From assembly GCA_000421085.1 (NCBI GenBank), contig ATWE01000004.1, positions 323,218-387,217 on the forward strand: a stretch of 64,000 nt of DNA. Reading direction: 5' to 3'. Within the stretch, counting starts at the first letter, position 1. Each line of letters begins with the position of its first letter. The translations under genes were made by a program, and so were the position numbers. The notes under the pieces are model-generated. The model was not told where the DNA came from, did not search any database, and saw nothing but the letters and a program-made list of their open reading frames with translations. The stretch is from Ensifer sp. USDA 6670. Its GTDB lineage: Bacteria; Pseudomonadota; Alphaproteobacteria; Rhizobiales; Rhizobiaceae. Positions 35,696 through 44,789 of the stretch are shown piece by piece.

Positions 35696-36616
35696 TCACC
35701 ACCGGCCCTTCAGCGATTGCACCGCGTGGTCGATGAAGGCACGTATCTTCGGCGTCTCTGCCTGGCGGTCGAGGAAGCAGGCATAGAACTCCAGCGGCTC
35801 GTGATCGATTCTGGCAGTTCCTTGCGCTGGATCGCCGCTGAAGAGCGGCACGAGCAGGCCCTGTTCTAGGATCGGTTTGGCGATGAACGTGCCGAGCCGG
35901 GTGACGCCGGCGCCGGCGATCGCCATCTGGGCCAGTGTGTCGATGTCATTACTGACGATGGTGGGGCGCAGTTCGGGTTCGAAGCGCAGACCGTCGCGTA
36001 TGAACGCCCAGCGGAACAGCCGGCCGTTGACCGCGAAGCGGTAGACGAGGCAATCGTGGTGCCGCAGATCTTCCGGCGTTTCCGGCCGGCCACGCCGCGC
36101 GATGTAGGAGGGCGCGGCACAGATGATCAGGGGCACCGAGCCGATCTTGCGGGCGATAAGCCCGGGTTCGAGCTGCTGGGCGAAGCGGACGCTGATATCG
36201 ATGCCTTCGCCGATGTGGTCGATGCTGCGGTCTGTGATTACCAGTTCAATCGAAACGTCCGGGTACCGCGCCGCGAATGATGGCACCAAGGGCGCGATAA
36301 CGTGACGGCCGAAGGCAACCGAGGAGGCAATCTTCAGTTGCCCCCGCGGCTCCTCGTTGAGCGCCGAGACCACGGCCGCGGCCTGTTCGAGGTCATGGAC
36401 TACGCCGTGCACGCGGTCGTAATAAATCTTTCCGGCCTCTGTCAGCCCCAGTTGCCGCGTGGTTCGGCTGAGAAGCCGGACGCCCAGCACGCGCTCGAGT
36501 CGCGCAATGTTCTGGCTGGCGGCGGCCGGTGTGATTGCAAGCCTGCGGGCCGCCGCGGCGATACTGCCTTCTTCGACGCTTCGAACGAAGCTCTCGATGC
36601 CACGTAATGTGTCCAT
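35696..36616 (-). CDS. LysR-family regulator
   Basis: A 306-residue LysR regulator. The winged helix (residues about 3-62: MDTLRGIESFVRSVEEGSIA, ITPAAASQNIARLERVLGV) is followed by an effector domain with VSIELVITDRSIDHIGEGID and DISVRFA. It is divergent from the DUF2798 gene, its probable target. The ATG at 36616 is the family start; a 4-codon extension is possible. Confidence 0.87.
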   Translation of the reverse strand: MDTLRGIESFVRSVEEGSIAAAARRLAITPAAASQNIARLERVLGVRLLSRTTRQLGLTEAGKIYYDRVHGVVHDLEQAAAVVSALNEEPRGQLKIASSVAFGRHVIAPLVPSFAARYPDVSIELVITDRSIDHIGEGIDISVRFAQQLEPGLIARKIGSVPLIICAAPSYIARRGRPETPEDLRHHDCLVYRFAVNGRLFRWAFIRDGLRFEPELRPTIVSNDIDTLAQMAIAGAGVTRLGTFIAKPILEQGLLVPLFSGDPAQGTARIDHEPLEFYACFLDRQAETPKIRAFIDHAVQSLKGRW

Positions 36617-36650
36617 AATGTATTCCATTGAATGCTGATCGTCATTCGAT

Positions 36651-36666
36651 AGTTTTACCTAAAACT
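36651..36666. promoter_or_regulatory. Palindrome between LysR and DUF2798 genes
   Basis: AGTTTTACCTAAAACT is a perfect 7-bp inverted repeat with a CC centre. It lies 35 bp from the LysR start and 80 bp from the DUF2798 start, where a regulator site is expected. Confidence 0.45.
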
Positions 36667-36745
36667 GAATCAGGCGGCAACGCGCTACCGCGGCCAGGCG
36701 CCGTCGGTATAGTGGCGGCAATTCCGAGCCTTCAAGGAGAATGAC

Positions 36746-37021
36746 ATGTCTGAAGACACGATGGTGCGGCCCTATGCGGCGCGACGCCGGAAGCTCTCGC
36801 CGCGAGCGATCCCGGTCGTCTTCGCCTTTTTCATGTCGGCGATCATGGCTCTGCTGATGTCCAGCGTGATCGTCGCTGCAAATAGCGGCGTCGATCAGGG
36901 CTATCCGGCACGTGTAATCGGCGCTTACGCCTTTGCCATGCCGGTTGCCTTCGTCTGCGTTCTGATCGTCCGCCCGCTCGTCATGCGGCTGGTTGCCATG
37001 CTCTGCGACCTCCCGCGCTGA
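36746..37021 (+). CDS. DUF2798 small membrane protein
   Basis: A 91-residue protein with two hydrophobic helices (about 22-44 and 58-80) of the DUF2798 family. RKLSPRAIPVVFAFFMSAIM and the ending FVCVLIVRPLVMRLV match the pattern. Function unknown. The ATG follows AAGGAGAATGAC. It is divergent from a LysR regulator. Confidence 0.8.
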   Translation: MSEDTMVRPYAARRRKLSPRAIPVVFAFFMSAIMALLMSSVIVAANSGVDQGYPARVIGAYAFAMPVAFVCVLIVRPLVMRLVAMLCDLPR

Positions 37022-37063
37022 AGGCGATCGCATGCGAGGTGCCTCGCCGGCACGTTCCTTCGG

Positions 37064-37954
37064 TCAGGCTGAAAGCTTCAGGCCGATGCCCCACGGATCG
37101 GTTAGGCCATGCGTGTCGCCCTGCCTGTCCACGGCTATTTCGAGCGCTTCGAGCTTCTGGATCGCGGCGTCGAGGGCCGCCGGGTCCCGGAAGCGGATCG
37201 TATAGTCGGCGAGACCGGTCATGTTGCCCTGCCGTTTCGGCGCTCCGCGCGAATTCCAGATATTGGCCGCCACGTGGTGATGGTACTTGCCCGTCGCGAA
37301 GAAGCTGGCTCCAGGGTAACGCGCCATGAGGTCGAGCCCCAGGGCATCGCGGAAAAAACCGTCCGCCTGCGGGATATCCGAGACCTGGAGGTGGATGTGA
37401 CCGATCGCGGTGCCGGCCGGCAGGCCGTCCCAGTTGTTCTTCGGCACCTCGTCGTAGAGTGCCTGCAGATCCAGCGGCAGCGTGTTCATTGCCACCAAGC
37501 CGTCCGCTCCGTAGTTCCATTCGGCGCGCGGGCGATCGCGGTAGATCTCGATTCCGTTACCCTCCGGATCGGCGAGATAGATTGCTTCGCTGACGAGGTG
37601 ATCGGAGGCTCCCTGCAACTGCACCCCGTTCTCGGCGGCATGCACGAGCCAGCGTCCGAGTTCGGTGCGGTCCGGAACCAGGAATGCGTGATGGAAGAGA
37701 CCAGGTGCATTTCGCGGAGCCCTTGCGGCATTGCCGTCGCTCGTCAACGTCAGGAGTGGTCTTCCGGCCACGCCGAGCGTCACGCCGCTCATGTTCGTCT
37801 CGATGGGCGACAGACCGATGATCCGCTGGTACCAGGACGAGACCGTCTCCAGGTCGCTGACGACAAGATGCGACCGATCGACATAAGCGGGCATCGCGGT
37901 CGCATGATCGGCGGAAGCGCTGGCCTGCGGCTTCGGTTGCGAGGTGTCCTTCAT
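37064..37954 (-). CDS. Two-domain VOC protein, CatE/extradiol-dioxygenase-like
   Basis: A 296-residue protein with two VOC repeats. The first has DRSHLVVSDLETVSSWYQRI and EGNGIEIYRDRP; the second has IGHIHLQVSDIPQADGFFRD and KYHHHVAANIWNSRG. This layout matches bacillus CatE/YfiE-type catechol 2,3-dioxygenases and related ring-cleaving enzymes, with His-His-Glu metal ligands. The substrate cannot be read. ATG at 37954 with AATAGG upstream; a longer start is unlikely. Confidence 0.75.
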   Translation of the reverse strand: MKDTSQPKPQASASADHATAMPAYVDRSHLVVSDLETVSSWYQRIIGLSPIETNMSGVTLGVAGRPLLTLTSDGNAARAPRNAPGLFHHAFLVPDRTELGRWLVHAAENGVQLQGASDHLVSEAIYLADPEGNGIEIYRDRPRAEWNYGADGLVAMNTLPLDLQALYDEVPKNNWDGLPAGTAIGHIHLQVSDIPQADGFFRDALGLDLMARYPGASFFATGKYHHHVAANIWNSRGAPKRQGNMTGLADYTIRFRDPAALDAAIQKLEALEIAVDRQGDTHGLTDPWGIGLKLSA

Positions 37955-38146
37955 CCTATTCGCCTTTTCGGACAGCGGGAGGGCTACGCCCGAGACTGTG
38001 ATCTGCTGCCCCAATCCAATATGAGCACGTAAACAGGTTCGCGAAAGCTCTTACATTACTTGATGTTGTGTTCGATTAACGTTGACAGTCGTCGCGGCCG
38101 CGCTACCTTTAACGGTGGGAGCGATGGGAGCAGAGGGGCCGTCACT

Positions 38147-38160
38147 TTGATCCAAGTCAA
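38147..38160 (+). promoter_or_regulatory. FNR/FixK-type box upstream of usp
   Basis: TTGATCCAAGTCAA matches the FNR/FixK consensus TTGAT-N4-ATCAA with one mismatch (G for A). It lies 135 bp upstream of the usp start, so a transcript starting near 38200 would have a leader of about 100 nt. It predicts induction at low oxygen. Confidence 0.7.
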
Positions 38161-38295
38161 AGCTCGGGCAGCCGTCACCGTTCAATGTCGGTCCGGCGCA
38201 GGACGGGGTGCGCGAAGTGGTTTCCGTCTGGATCGGGAGCCAGGGGCCGTCGCATTCGGCGTGCGACGTGGTAACATAGGAAAAGGACGTGCAGC

Positions 38296-38718
38296 ATGTA
38301 CAAGAAGATCATCGTGCCGATCGCCATGGATCAGCTGGAGCACGGCGAGTCCGTCCTTGGCATCGCCGAGAAACTGATCGATGAGGGGGGAGAGATTATT
38401 CTCCTCAATGTCGTCGAGGATCTCAACGCCTATGCACAAGGCTACATGATCGTCGATTTTCCGCTGGAGATGATCGAGGAATCGCGCAAGCATGCGGTCA
38501 AGACCCTGGAGGCACTGAAGACCAAGCATGGCATCAACGGACGGGTTGAAATCCGCACCGGCGGAGCTGCCGGCAGCATCAACGCCCTCGCCGAGGAAGA
38601 AAATGCCGACCTGGTGATCATCGCGTCCCACCGCCCGGGGCTGATCGATTATTTCATCGGGTCGACCGCCAGCCGCGTCGTCAGCCATTGCCCCTGCGCG
38701 GTTCTCGTCGACCGGTAA
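38296..38718 (+). CDS. Universal stress protein (UspA family)
   Basis: A 140-residue UspA-fold protein. MYKKIIVPIAMDQLEHGES, and the ATP-binding segment GSTASRVVSHCPCAVLVDR (G-x2-x9-GS-type) are visible. It probably binds ATP and supports survival under microaerobic or starvation stress. A FixK-type box precedes it, and a DksA-like gene follows 60 bp downstream. Confidence 0.9.
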   Translation: MYKKIIVPIAMDQLEHGESVLGIAEKLIDEGGEIILLNVVEDLNAYAQGYMIVDFPLEMIEESRKHAVKTLEALKTKHGINGRVEIRTGGAAGSINALAEEENADLVIIASHRPGLIDYFIGSTASRVVSHCPCAVLVDR

Positions 38719-38778
38719 TACTGGGAATAAAAGGGAGCGGTGCAGGCCACCTGCGCCGCGATCCGAAGGAGTCACGCA

Positions 38779-39123
38779 ATGGATAAGTATGCGCTTGACG
38801 ACTTTCGCGAACAGCTTTTGCGCCGCAAACGCGAACTTCATGGCCGGCTGGTGCAGATAGAGGAAGATCTCGAGCAGCCGATGAATGCCGACGTGCCGGA
38901 TCGCGTAACGGAACGGGAGAGCGACGAGGTCCTGGAAGGACTCGGCCTGGCGGGCCAGGGCGAAATTCGCGCGATCGACGCTGCGCTCAACCGCATCGAA
39001 GCAGGAACCTTCGGCATCTGTGTGCGTTGCGGCGATGCCATATCCCCGGAAAGGTTGCGCGCCGTGCCGCATGCGCCGCTCTGTCAGACCTGCGCCGCCG
39101 AGATCGCGACCGGCGGGAGATAA
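38779..39123 (+). CDS. DksA/TraR-type zinc-finger protein
   Basis: A 114-residue protein with an N-terminal coiled coil (YALDDFREQLLRRKRELHGR, residues about 4-35) and a C-terminal zinc finger CVRCGDAISPERLRAVPHAP followed by LCQTC. This is the DksA/TraR pattern, which acts on RNA polymerase through the secondary channel. The acidic tip residues are partly conserved. The ATG at 38779 follows GAAGGAGTCACGCA. It lies in the usp group. Confidence 0.88.
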   Translation: MDKYALDDFREQLLRRKRELHGRLVQIEEDLEQPMNADVPDRVTERESDEVLEGLGLAGQGEIRAIDAALNRIEAGTFGICVRCGDAISPERLRAVPHAPLCQTCAAEIATGGR

Positions 39124-39392
39124 GCACCTCAACTCCCATCTGCTTCGGCGCAAGCCGTTTCCCGCACGCTCCGGCGGAGGGTGCGGTATTTGTTGTAATG
39201 CGTTGCAAAAGTTGATGCTTTCGCCCGATCCTGGTGCTTTGCCGTGTCGCTGCACTGTGGCAGGATGAACGGAAACCATGGTGATCTTGTGCGGCGTTTC
39301 GAGCTGTTTGAAGCCGCCATAATCGAGCATGAGGTATTTCGTTGCTGCTGTAGGCTGCAGACGGATATCGGAAGCGGAGCGGGAGGGGCCGC

Positions 39393-40055
39393 GTGAAGGT
39401 TGCCGGTGTCAAATGGGACTATGACCGATCGGAGATGATAGCCGACGCGATCGTCCACGGGATCGGCCTTTCGGCGGCGCTCGTCGGTGTTACCGCCCTG
39501 ATCTTTTACGCCACCGTCTGGAGTACGTCCGGGCAATTGGCCGCGGCTTCGATCTACGGCGGCGGGCTCATCGCCGCCCTGTCGATCTCATTCGTCTATA
39601 ATCTCTTTCCGGTCGGCCGGGCCAAGTGGCTCCTGCGTCGGCTGGACCACTCCGGGATCTTCGTGCTGATCGCTGCAACCTACACGCCGTTTCTGCAGCG
39701 CGGCTGGGATGATCCGTTCCTCTTCTCGATGCTGGTCGCCATCTGGCTTATCGCAGCCGCGGGCATTGCCATGAAGTGCCTCCTGCCCGGGCGCTTCGAT
39801 CGGCTGGCGATCTTGCTCTATCTCGCAATGGGCTGGAGCGGTCTGCTTGCCGCGAAATCCCTGTTTTCCGCCTTGAGCGCGACGACGCTCACTCTGATCG
39901 TCATTGGTGGCGTCATCTATTCGATCGGGGTCATCTTCCATGTCTGGGAGCGTCTTCGCTTCCAGAACGCCATCTGGCACGGCTTCGTGGTCACGGGAGC
40001 GGCTGTGCACTATTCCGCAGTCTTGACCTGCATCAGCGGCGCCGCCGTATCTTAG
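39393..40055 (+). CDS. Hemolysin III family (PAQR-like) membrane protein
   Basis: A 220-residue protein with about seven hydrophobic helices. The family motif DYDRSEMIADAIVHGIGLSA and the later HSGIFVLIAATYTPF and HVWERLRFQNAIWHGFVVTGA contain the conserved His and Asp/Glu of PAQR/hemolysin III hydrolases. The true substrate is unknown. The start is GTG at 39393, preceded by GGGAGGGGCCGC. Confidence 0.87.
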   Translation: MKVAGVKWDYDRSEMIADAIVHGIGLSAALVGVTALIFYATVWSTSGQLAAASIYGGGLIAALSISFVYNLFPVGRAKWLLRRLDHSGIFVLIAATYTPFLQRGWDDPFLFSMLVAIWLIAAAGIAMKCLLPGRFDRLAILLYLAMGWSGLLAAKSLFSALSATTLTLIVIGGVIYSIGVIFHVWERLRFQNAIWHGFVVTGAAVHYSAVLTCISGAAVS

Positions 40056-40149
40056 CTTAATACGTTCAAGCCGGCCGGCCGATCAGGCCCCGTTTCAGCC
40101 AACCCGCAGGGCCGGGCATCTTTGCGCCAGGATCAGAGGAGATCGTCTC

Positions 40150-40243
40150 GGACGTACATCCGGGTACGCCCTTCGCCGATCGCCTCTGCCCTGACGAAAA
40201 CCTGCTCCGGCAGAACTGCTTCCATTTAACCCTGAAGGGCTCT
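40150..40243. repeat. Rhizobiaceae intergenic repeat
   Basis: The end (CCATTTAACCCTGAAGGGCT plus CT, 40222-40243) matches 4650-4671 with one mismatch. The upstream 70 bp fit the recalled long repeat seen in many rhizobial genomes. It fills the space between the hemolysin III gene and the converging 165-residue gene. The left limit is approximate. Confidence 0.5.
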
Positions 40244-40261
40244 AGGTCCAAAGCTGCAGCT

Positions 40262-40759
40262 TCAGTCTACTGCAGGTTGACATTCTTCCGACGGCCTTAG
40301 CGCTGAGGCCATGCGCGAGATGACCCCATCGAAACTGGTCAGGTTGCTCTTGCGATATTGGAGCCTGAAATAGGCGGCGCTGCCGTCGCAGAGCGCAATC
40401 GCCCGCGTATAGAAAACGTCGCTCTCGCGCGCCCCGGAAAAGCTTGCCCAGGCGGGCGTGACGCGCGAGAAGATGATTCGCCAGTCCTCCTGCTTCTCGT
40501 AGCCGATCCTTTCAGCGACGTCGGTTTCGAAGTCTCCATCCGGCGGATGGGTGCCGAAAACCATGAGCGTCGCGCCATTGTCATCGGCGTGAAATCTGAC
40601 GCCGTCGCCATTATCGGCCTCAAGGCCCATTTCGAACCCGGGCGGGATGTCGACCGTGTAACCGAAGCGGGGATTGGCGTAAGGGTGCCAGTCGTCCTCG
40701 GCGACAGCGGGCGAGGCAAGCGTCAGGAGGAGCAGAGATGCGATAAAGGCACGGCGCAT
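40262..40759 (-). CDS. Exported hypothetical protein
   Basis: A 165-residue protein with a Sec signal peptide (MRRAFIASLLLLTLASPAVA, cut before EDDW). The mature part has YANPRFGYTVDIPPGFEMGL and ESDVFYTRAIALCDGSAAYF. No family I can name. The start at 40759 gives a clean signal peptide. Converges with the hemolysin III gene. Unknown periplasmic function. Confidence 0.7.
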   Translation of the reverse strand: MRRAFIASLLLLTLASPAVAEDDWHPYANPRFGYTVDIPPGFEMGLEADNGDGVRFHADDNGATLMVFGTHPPDGDFETDVAERIGYEKQEDWRIIFSRVTPAWASFSGARESDVFYTRAIALCDGSAAYFRLQYRKSNLTSFDGVISRMASALRPSEECQPAVD

Positions 40760-40954
40760 GCGGGGCGTCCTCTCGGCTTCGTTCGACCTGCCGCTTGTTC
40801 TCAACGCGCCGCACGCTTTCTTCCTGGACGCGCGAGGGCCGCCGCAACGGCTTTGAACTGCTGTATCATCTTATCTTCGAATCGTTCCGGGTTTAAGGGC
40901 ATGCGATAGACTACACGCATGCTGCGACGTGCCGCCGGAACAGGCCCCAAGTGG

Positions 40955-41362
40955 TCAATCCTCCTCGAATGTCATCGCGGTGCCGTTCAGGCAGTAGCGC
41001 AGGCCCGTTGGAGGAGGCCCGTCGGGGAAGACATGGCCGAGATGGGCGTCACAATCGGCACAGCGAATCTCCGTCCTGACCATGAGGTGCGAGCGGTCCA
41101 CATATTCGGCGATCGCGTCCGGATCGACCGGGGCGAAATAGCTTGGCCAGCCGCAGCCGGAATCGAACTTGGTGTCCGAGCGGAACAGCGCGCGGCCGCA
41201 ACAGACGCATTTGTAGGTGCCATGCTTTTTATTGTCGAGGAAGGGGCCCGTGAAGGGACGTTCGGTACCATGTTCGCGTGTGACGCGGTACTGCTCGGGC
41301 GTCAGTGCTGCCCGCCACTCCTCGTTCGTCTTCGAAATCTTCGGCACCCGGTTTTCGGACAT
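40955..41362 (-). CDS. msrB: Peptide methionine-(R)-S-oxide reductase
   Basis: A 135-residue MsrB. Zinc is bound by CVCCGRA and [12 protein letters not shown]; the catalytic Cys is in [22 protein letters not shown] and FDSG are further signatures. It repairs the R form of methionine sulfoxide in proteins. The ATG at 41362 follows GAAAGGAGCGCAGCC; upstream in-frame codons have no homology. Confidence 0.93.
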   Translation of the reverse strand: MSENRVPKISKTNEEWRAALTPEQYRVTREHGTERPFTGPFLDNKKHGTYKCVCCGRALFRSDTKFDSGCGWPSYFAPVDPDAIAEYVDRSHLMVRTEIRCADCDAHLGHVFPDGPPPTGLRYCLNGTAMTFEED

Positions 41363-41614
41363 GGCTGCGCTCCTTTCGATTGCAGCGGATATATAGGATG
41401 GCATCGGCTTGGGCACAAATGGGGTCAGTGCCAGGACCTCCGCGTTTTTGAACAGGATCCCGATCGGGGTCGGGGCGAAGCCGCTGCCCTCTACATAGTA
41501 TAAACGTGGCATAACCTCACACCGCGGCCGATTTCCCTTGAGGCAGGCCCGCCCTTCTTCTATGTCCGGTTAAAGCTTGACTGAAAGATCAATGAGAAGG
41601 AGCGTGTCGATACG

Positions 41615-43990
41615 ATGGATGCCGCGGCGCTGACATTCCTGGCCCTCGGTCTTCCCTTCGCTGCGGCCGTCGTCGCACCGGCCCTGACCCGGCTTCTCGG
41701 CGGGAATGCCGCCTGGTTGTTGGCGCTTGCGCCACTCGCCATCTTCGCGCATCTCGCAGGCTTCATTCCGGAAGTCGCCGCTGGCGAGATCGTTACCGGC
41801 GGCTATATCTGGATACCGTCCTTCAACGTCAGCTTCTCCTGGCTGATCGACGGCTTGTCACTGACCTTCGCGCTTCTGATTTCGGGCATCGGGACATTGA
41901 TCGTCCTCTATTCGGGTGGATATCTGAAGGGGCATCCCGACCAGGGCCGCTTCTTTTCGTTCATCCTGATGTTCATGGGCTCGATGCAGGGGCTCGTCGT
42001 CTCGGACAGCTTTCTGATGCTCTTCGTGTTCTGGGAGCTGACGTCGATCACTTCGTTCCTGCTGATCGGCTTCGATCACAGCCGCGAGGCGGCGCGCCGC
42101 GCGGCTTTGCAGGCTCTGGTCGTGACGGGGGGAGGCGGGCTTGCCTTGCTCGCCGGGCTCCTCATCCTGTGGAACATAAGCGGCGTCACGCAATTTTCGC
42201 TGCTCCTGTCCTTCGGCGACGAACTGAAGCAAAGCCCGTTCTATCTCGCGGCGTTGCTCCTCGTCCTCGGCGGCGCATTCACCAAGTCGGCACAGTTTCC
42301 GTTTCACTTCTGGCTGCCGAACGCCATGGAAGCGCCGACGCCCGTTTCGGCCTATCTGCACTCGGCGACGATGGTGAAGGCGGGCGTCTATCTTCTGATG
42401 CGGCTCAACCCGGTGCTCGGCGGCACGACGGAGTGGCAGGTCCTGTTGCCGCTCTTCGGCGTGACGACGCTCGTCGCCGGAGCCGCCCTGGCGGTGCGCC
42501 AGACGGACCTGAAGATGATGCTGGCCTATACGACCATGTCGTCGCTCGGTCTGCTGGTCATGCTGACCGGGCTCGGCCTGCCCTACGCCATCGAAGCCGC
42601 AGTGCTTTACTTGGTGGCGCATGCCCTGTTCAAGGGAGCGCTGTTCATGGTGGCCGGCATCATCGATCATGAAACCGGCACGCGCGACCTGACGAAGCTC
42701 GGCGGCCTGCGCAGCGCCATGCCTTTGACCTTCGTCATAGCTCTTGCGGCGGCCCTGTCGATGGGCGGCCTGCCGCCCTTTTTCGGGTTCCTTGCGAAAG
42801 AGGAAATCTACGCCGCACTCTCCGGTTTCGATCGTCGGTCGATGGTCTTCGCGGCTTTGACCATCCTCGGCAACGGCCTGATGTTCGCCGTCGGCTTCGC
42901 GATCGCACTAAAACCGTTTCTCGGCCCGAAGGTCGATACGCCGAGGCATGCCCATGAGGCACCGGTGCTCCTCTGGATCGGCCCGGCTATCCTGGCGGCG
43001 AAGGGCCTTTCCATAGCGCTGATGTCGGGCCTGGTTCATCGGTTCGTGACCTCGCCCATGGCCTCGGCCGTTGCCGGCGAGCCGAGAACCGTGACGATTT
43101 CGCTCGCACCGCATATCGGCGTGCCGCTGTTGCTCTCGGTTGTGACGCTGGCGGTCGGCGTCGTTCTGTTCCTCAATCTGACGCGGCTGCGCGCAGCCAT
43201 GGCGGTGATCCTTGCCGATATCGGCTGGGGACCGGATCGAGGCTTCGACCAGTTCATACGCGGCCTCGTGCGGTTTGCGGTCGCCGCGACCCGCCGTTTG
43301 CAAGGCGGCCGTCTCGATAACTACATGACCGTGACCTTCCTGCTCGTCGCTACCGTAATGCTCGCATTGCCGCTGCGCTACGGCGAATTCCCGCGCGCAC
43401 CTTTCTTTCCGGGCGACGTTCCGCTGCACGAATTCGCGATCATGGCGATCGCCGTGCTTGGGCTCTTCGCCGTGGTGCTTGCGGTTGACCGGCTGACGGC
43501 GATCGTCTCGCTCGGAATTCAGGGCTTCGCCGTCGCGATGCTTTTCCTGCTTTACGGCGCTCCGGATCTCGCCTTCACCCAGTTCATGATAGAGACGCTG
43601 TCCGTCGTCGTGCTGGCACTGGTGATGACCCGGCTTCGGCTGTCTCCCTCGGATCACCGACCACTCAGACAAAAGCTTCCCGATTTCGCGATCGCGCTCG
43701 CCTGCGGAATGGGATTCGGCCTCTTCCTCCTCCGGGTTACCGGCGTGCCGTTCGATTCGACGCTGACGGACTTCTTCAATCTCTATTCGAAATCGATCGC
43801 GCACGGCGCGAACGTGGTCAACGTCATCATCGTCGACTTCCGCGGCACGGATACGCTCGGCGAAATTGCCGTCGTGCTGGTTGCGGGTCTGTCCATCCTT
43901 TCCCTCGTGCGGTTGCGGGCGGGATCGTTGAGACGCGGCGAAACGCGCGAGATCGCGGCCGCTGATGCGAACGCGAAGGAGCCGGTATGA
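41615..43990 (+). CDS. mrpA: Mrp Na+/H+ antiporter subunit A
   Basis: A 791-residue subunit with about 20 hydrophobic helices, related to Nuo[21 protein letters not shown] holds the conserved Glu, and [20 protein letters not shown] the Lys of the proton channel. Mrp exchanges cytoplasmic Na+ or K+ for protons. It is separate from subunit B (group 1 form). First gene of the seven-gene operon, with a 4-bp ATGA overlap to mrpB. Start ATG preceded by AGAAGGAGCGTGTCGATACG. Confidence 0.93.
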   Translation: MDAAALTFLALGLPFAAAVVAPALTRLLGGNAAWLLALAPLAIFAHLAGFIPEVAAGEIVTGGYIWIPSFNVSFSWLIDGLSLTFALLISGIGTLIVLYSGGYLKGHPDQGRFFSFILMFMGSMQGLVVSDSFLMLFVFWELTSITSFLLIGFDHSREAARRAALQALVVTGGGGLALLAGLLILWNISGVTQFSLLLSFGDELKQSPFYLAALLLVLGGAFTKSAQFPFHFWLPNAMEAPTPVSAYLHSATMVKAGVYLLMRLNPVLGGTTEWQVLLPLFGVTTLVAGAALAVRQTDLKMMLAYTTMSSLGLLVMLTGLGLPYAIEAAVLYLVAHALFKGALFMVAGIIDHETGTRDLTKLGGLRSAMPLTFVIALAAALSMGGLPPFFGFLAKEEIYAALSGFDRRSMVFAALTILGNGLMFAVGFAIALKPFLGPKVDTPRHAHEAPVLLWIGPAILAAKGLSIALMSGLVHRFVTSPMASAVAGEPRTVTISLAPHIGVPLLLSVVTLAVGVVLFLNLTRLRAAMAVILADIGWGPDRGFDQFIRGLVRFAVAATRRLQGGRLDNYMTVTFLLVATVMLALPLRYGEFPRAPFFPGDVPLHEFAIMAIAVLGLFAVVLAVDRLTAIVSLGIQGFAVAMLFLLYGAPDLAFTQFMIETLSVVVLALVMTRLRLSPSDHRPLRQKLPDFAIALACGMGFGLFLLRVTGVPFDSTLTDFFNLYSKSIAHGANVVNVIIVDFRGTDTLGEIAVVLVAGLSILSLVRLRAGSLRRGETREIAAADANAKEPV

Positions 43991-44406
43991 AGTCGATCAT
44001 TTTTCGGACCGTTGCGCCCTTCCTCGCCGGATTGATGATGCTCTTTTCGATCTTCGTCCTGCTGCGCGGCCACAACGAGCCCGGAGGCGGCTTCATAGGC
44101 GGATTGATCGCCGTTTCGGCGCTGGCGATCTACGGCATCGCCCACGGCGTGGAGACGGTGCGGCGGGCGATATTCTTCCACCCGATGGCTATCGCGGGCG
44201 CCGGCCTCTTCGCCGCCACCGTAGCCGGACTGGTGTCAATTTTCGCGCGGGTGCCGTTCATGACCGGTCTGTGGATATATCCCTCCGTTCTCGGCGTCGA
44301 AGTTCCGCTCTCCACGGTCATGCTTTTCGATACGGGGGTCTACCTGGTCGTGGTCGGTGCGATCAGCTCGATCGCGCTGTCGCTTGAAGAAAGAGGGGGC
44401 GCCTGA
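43987..44406 (+). CDS. mrpB: Mrp antiporter subunit B
   Basis: A 139-residue membrane protein: [40 protein letters not shown] (family signature, about residue 28), and three to four helices. It overlaps mrpA by ATGA and touches mrpC with a 1-nt overlap (TGATG). Required for Mrp complex assembly and transport. Confidence 0.92.
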   Translation: MKSIIFRTVAPFLAGLMMLFSIFVLLRGHNEPGGGFIGGLIAVSALAIYGIAHGVETVRRAIFFHPMAIAGAGLFAATVAGLVSIFARVPFMTGLWIYPSVLGVEVPLSTVMLFDTGVYLVVVGAISSIALSLEERGGA

Positions 44407-44783
44407 TGGAGACCTGGTTTTCGCTGCTGGTCACTTTTTTCTTCACCGTCGCCATTTACCTGCTTCTGTCGAAATCCATCATCCGCGTCCTCCTGGGCGT
44501 GGCGATCCTGGGAAATGCGGTGAACCTTCTGATCTTCACCGGCGGCCGCCTGACGCGCGACGTACCGCCGGTCATAGCCGAGGGCGCCGATGTGCTTTCA
44601 GGTCCGGCGGCGAATGCCTTGCCGCAGGCGTTGATCCTGACCGCCATCGTGATTTCCTTCTCCTTCTTCGCCTTTCTCCTCGTTCTCGCCTGGCGCGCCT
44701 ACGAAGACCTCGCGACAGACAACACCGACGAGATGCGTGTTGCGGAACCGGTGAACGAGCCGGCGCCGCCACTGGGATACTGA
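44406..44783 (+). CDS. mrpC: Mrp antiporter subunit C
   Basis: A 125-residue NuoK-like subunit with three helices. AIYLLLSKSIIRVLLGVAIL and GNAVNLLIFTGG are family signatures, and ADVLSGPAANALPQALILTA follows. The C-terminus is an acidic-proline tail (ADPNDEMRVAEPVNEPAPPL region). It sits 6 bp before mrpD. Confidence 0.92.
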   Translation: METWFSLLVTFFFTVAIYLLLSKSIIRVLLGVAILGNAVNLLIFTGGRLTRDVPPVIAEGADVLSGPAANALPQALILTAIVISFSFFAFLLVLAWRAYEDLATDNTDEMRVAEPVNEPAPPLGY

Positions 44784-44789
44784 CGCACC

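Noticed and set aside
40066..40251. 61-codon minus-strand ORF after the hemolysin III gene
   Set aside because: Lies in a rhizobial intergenic repeat, which commonly creates false small ORFs.
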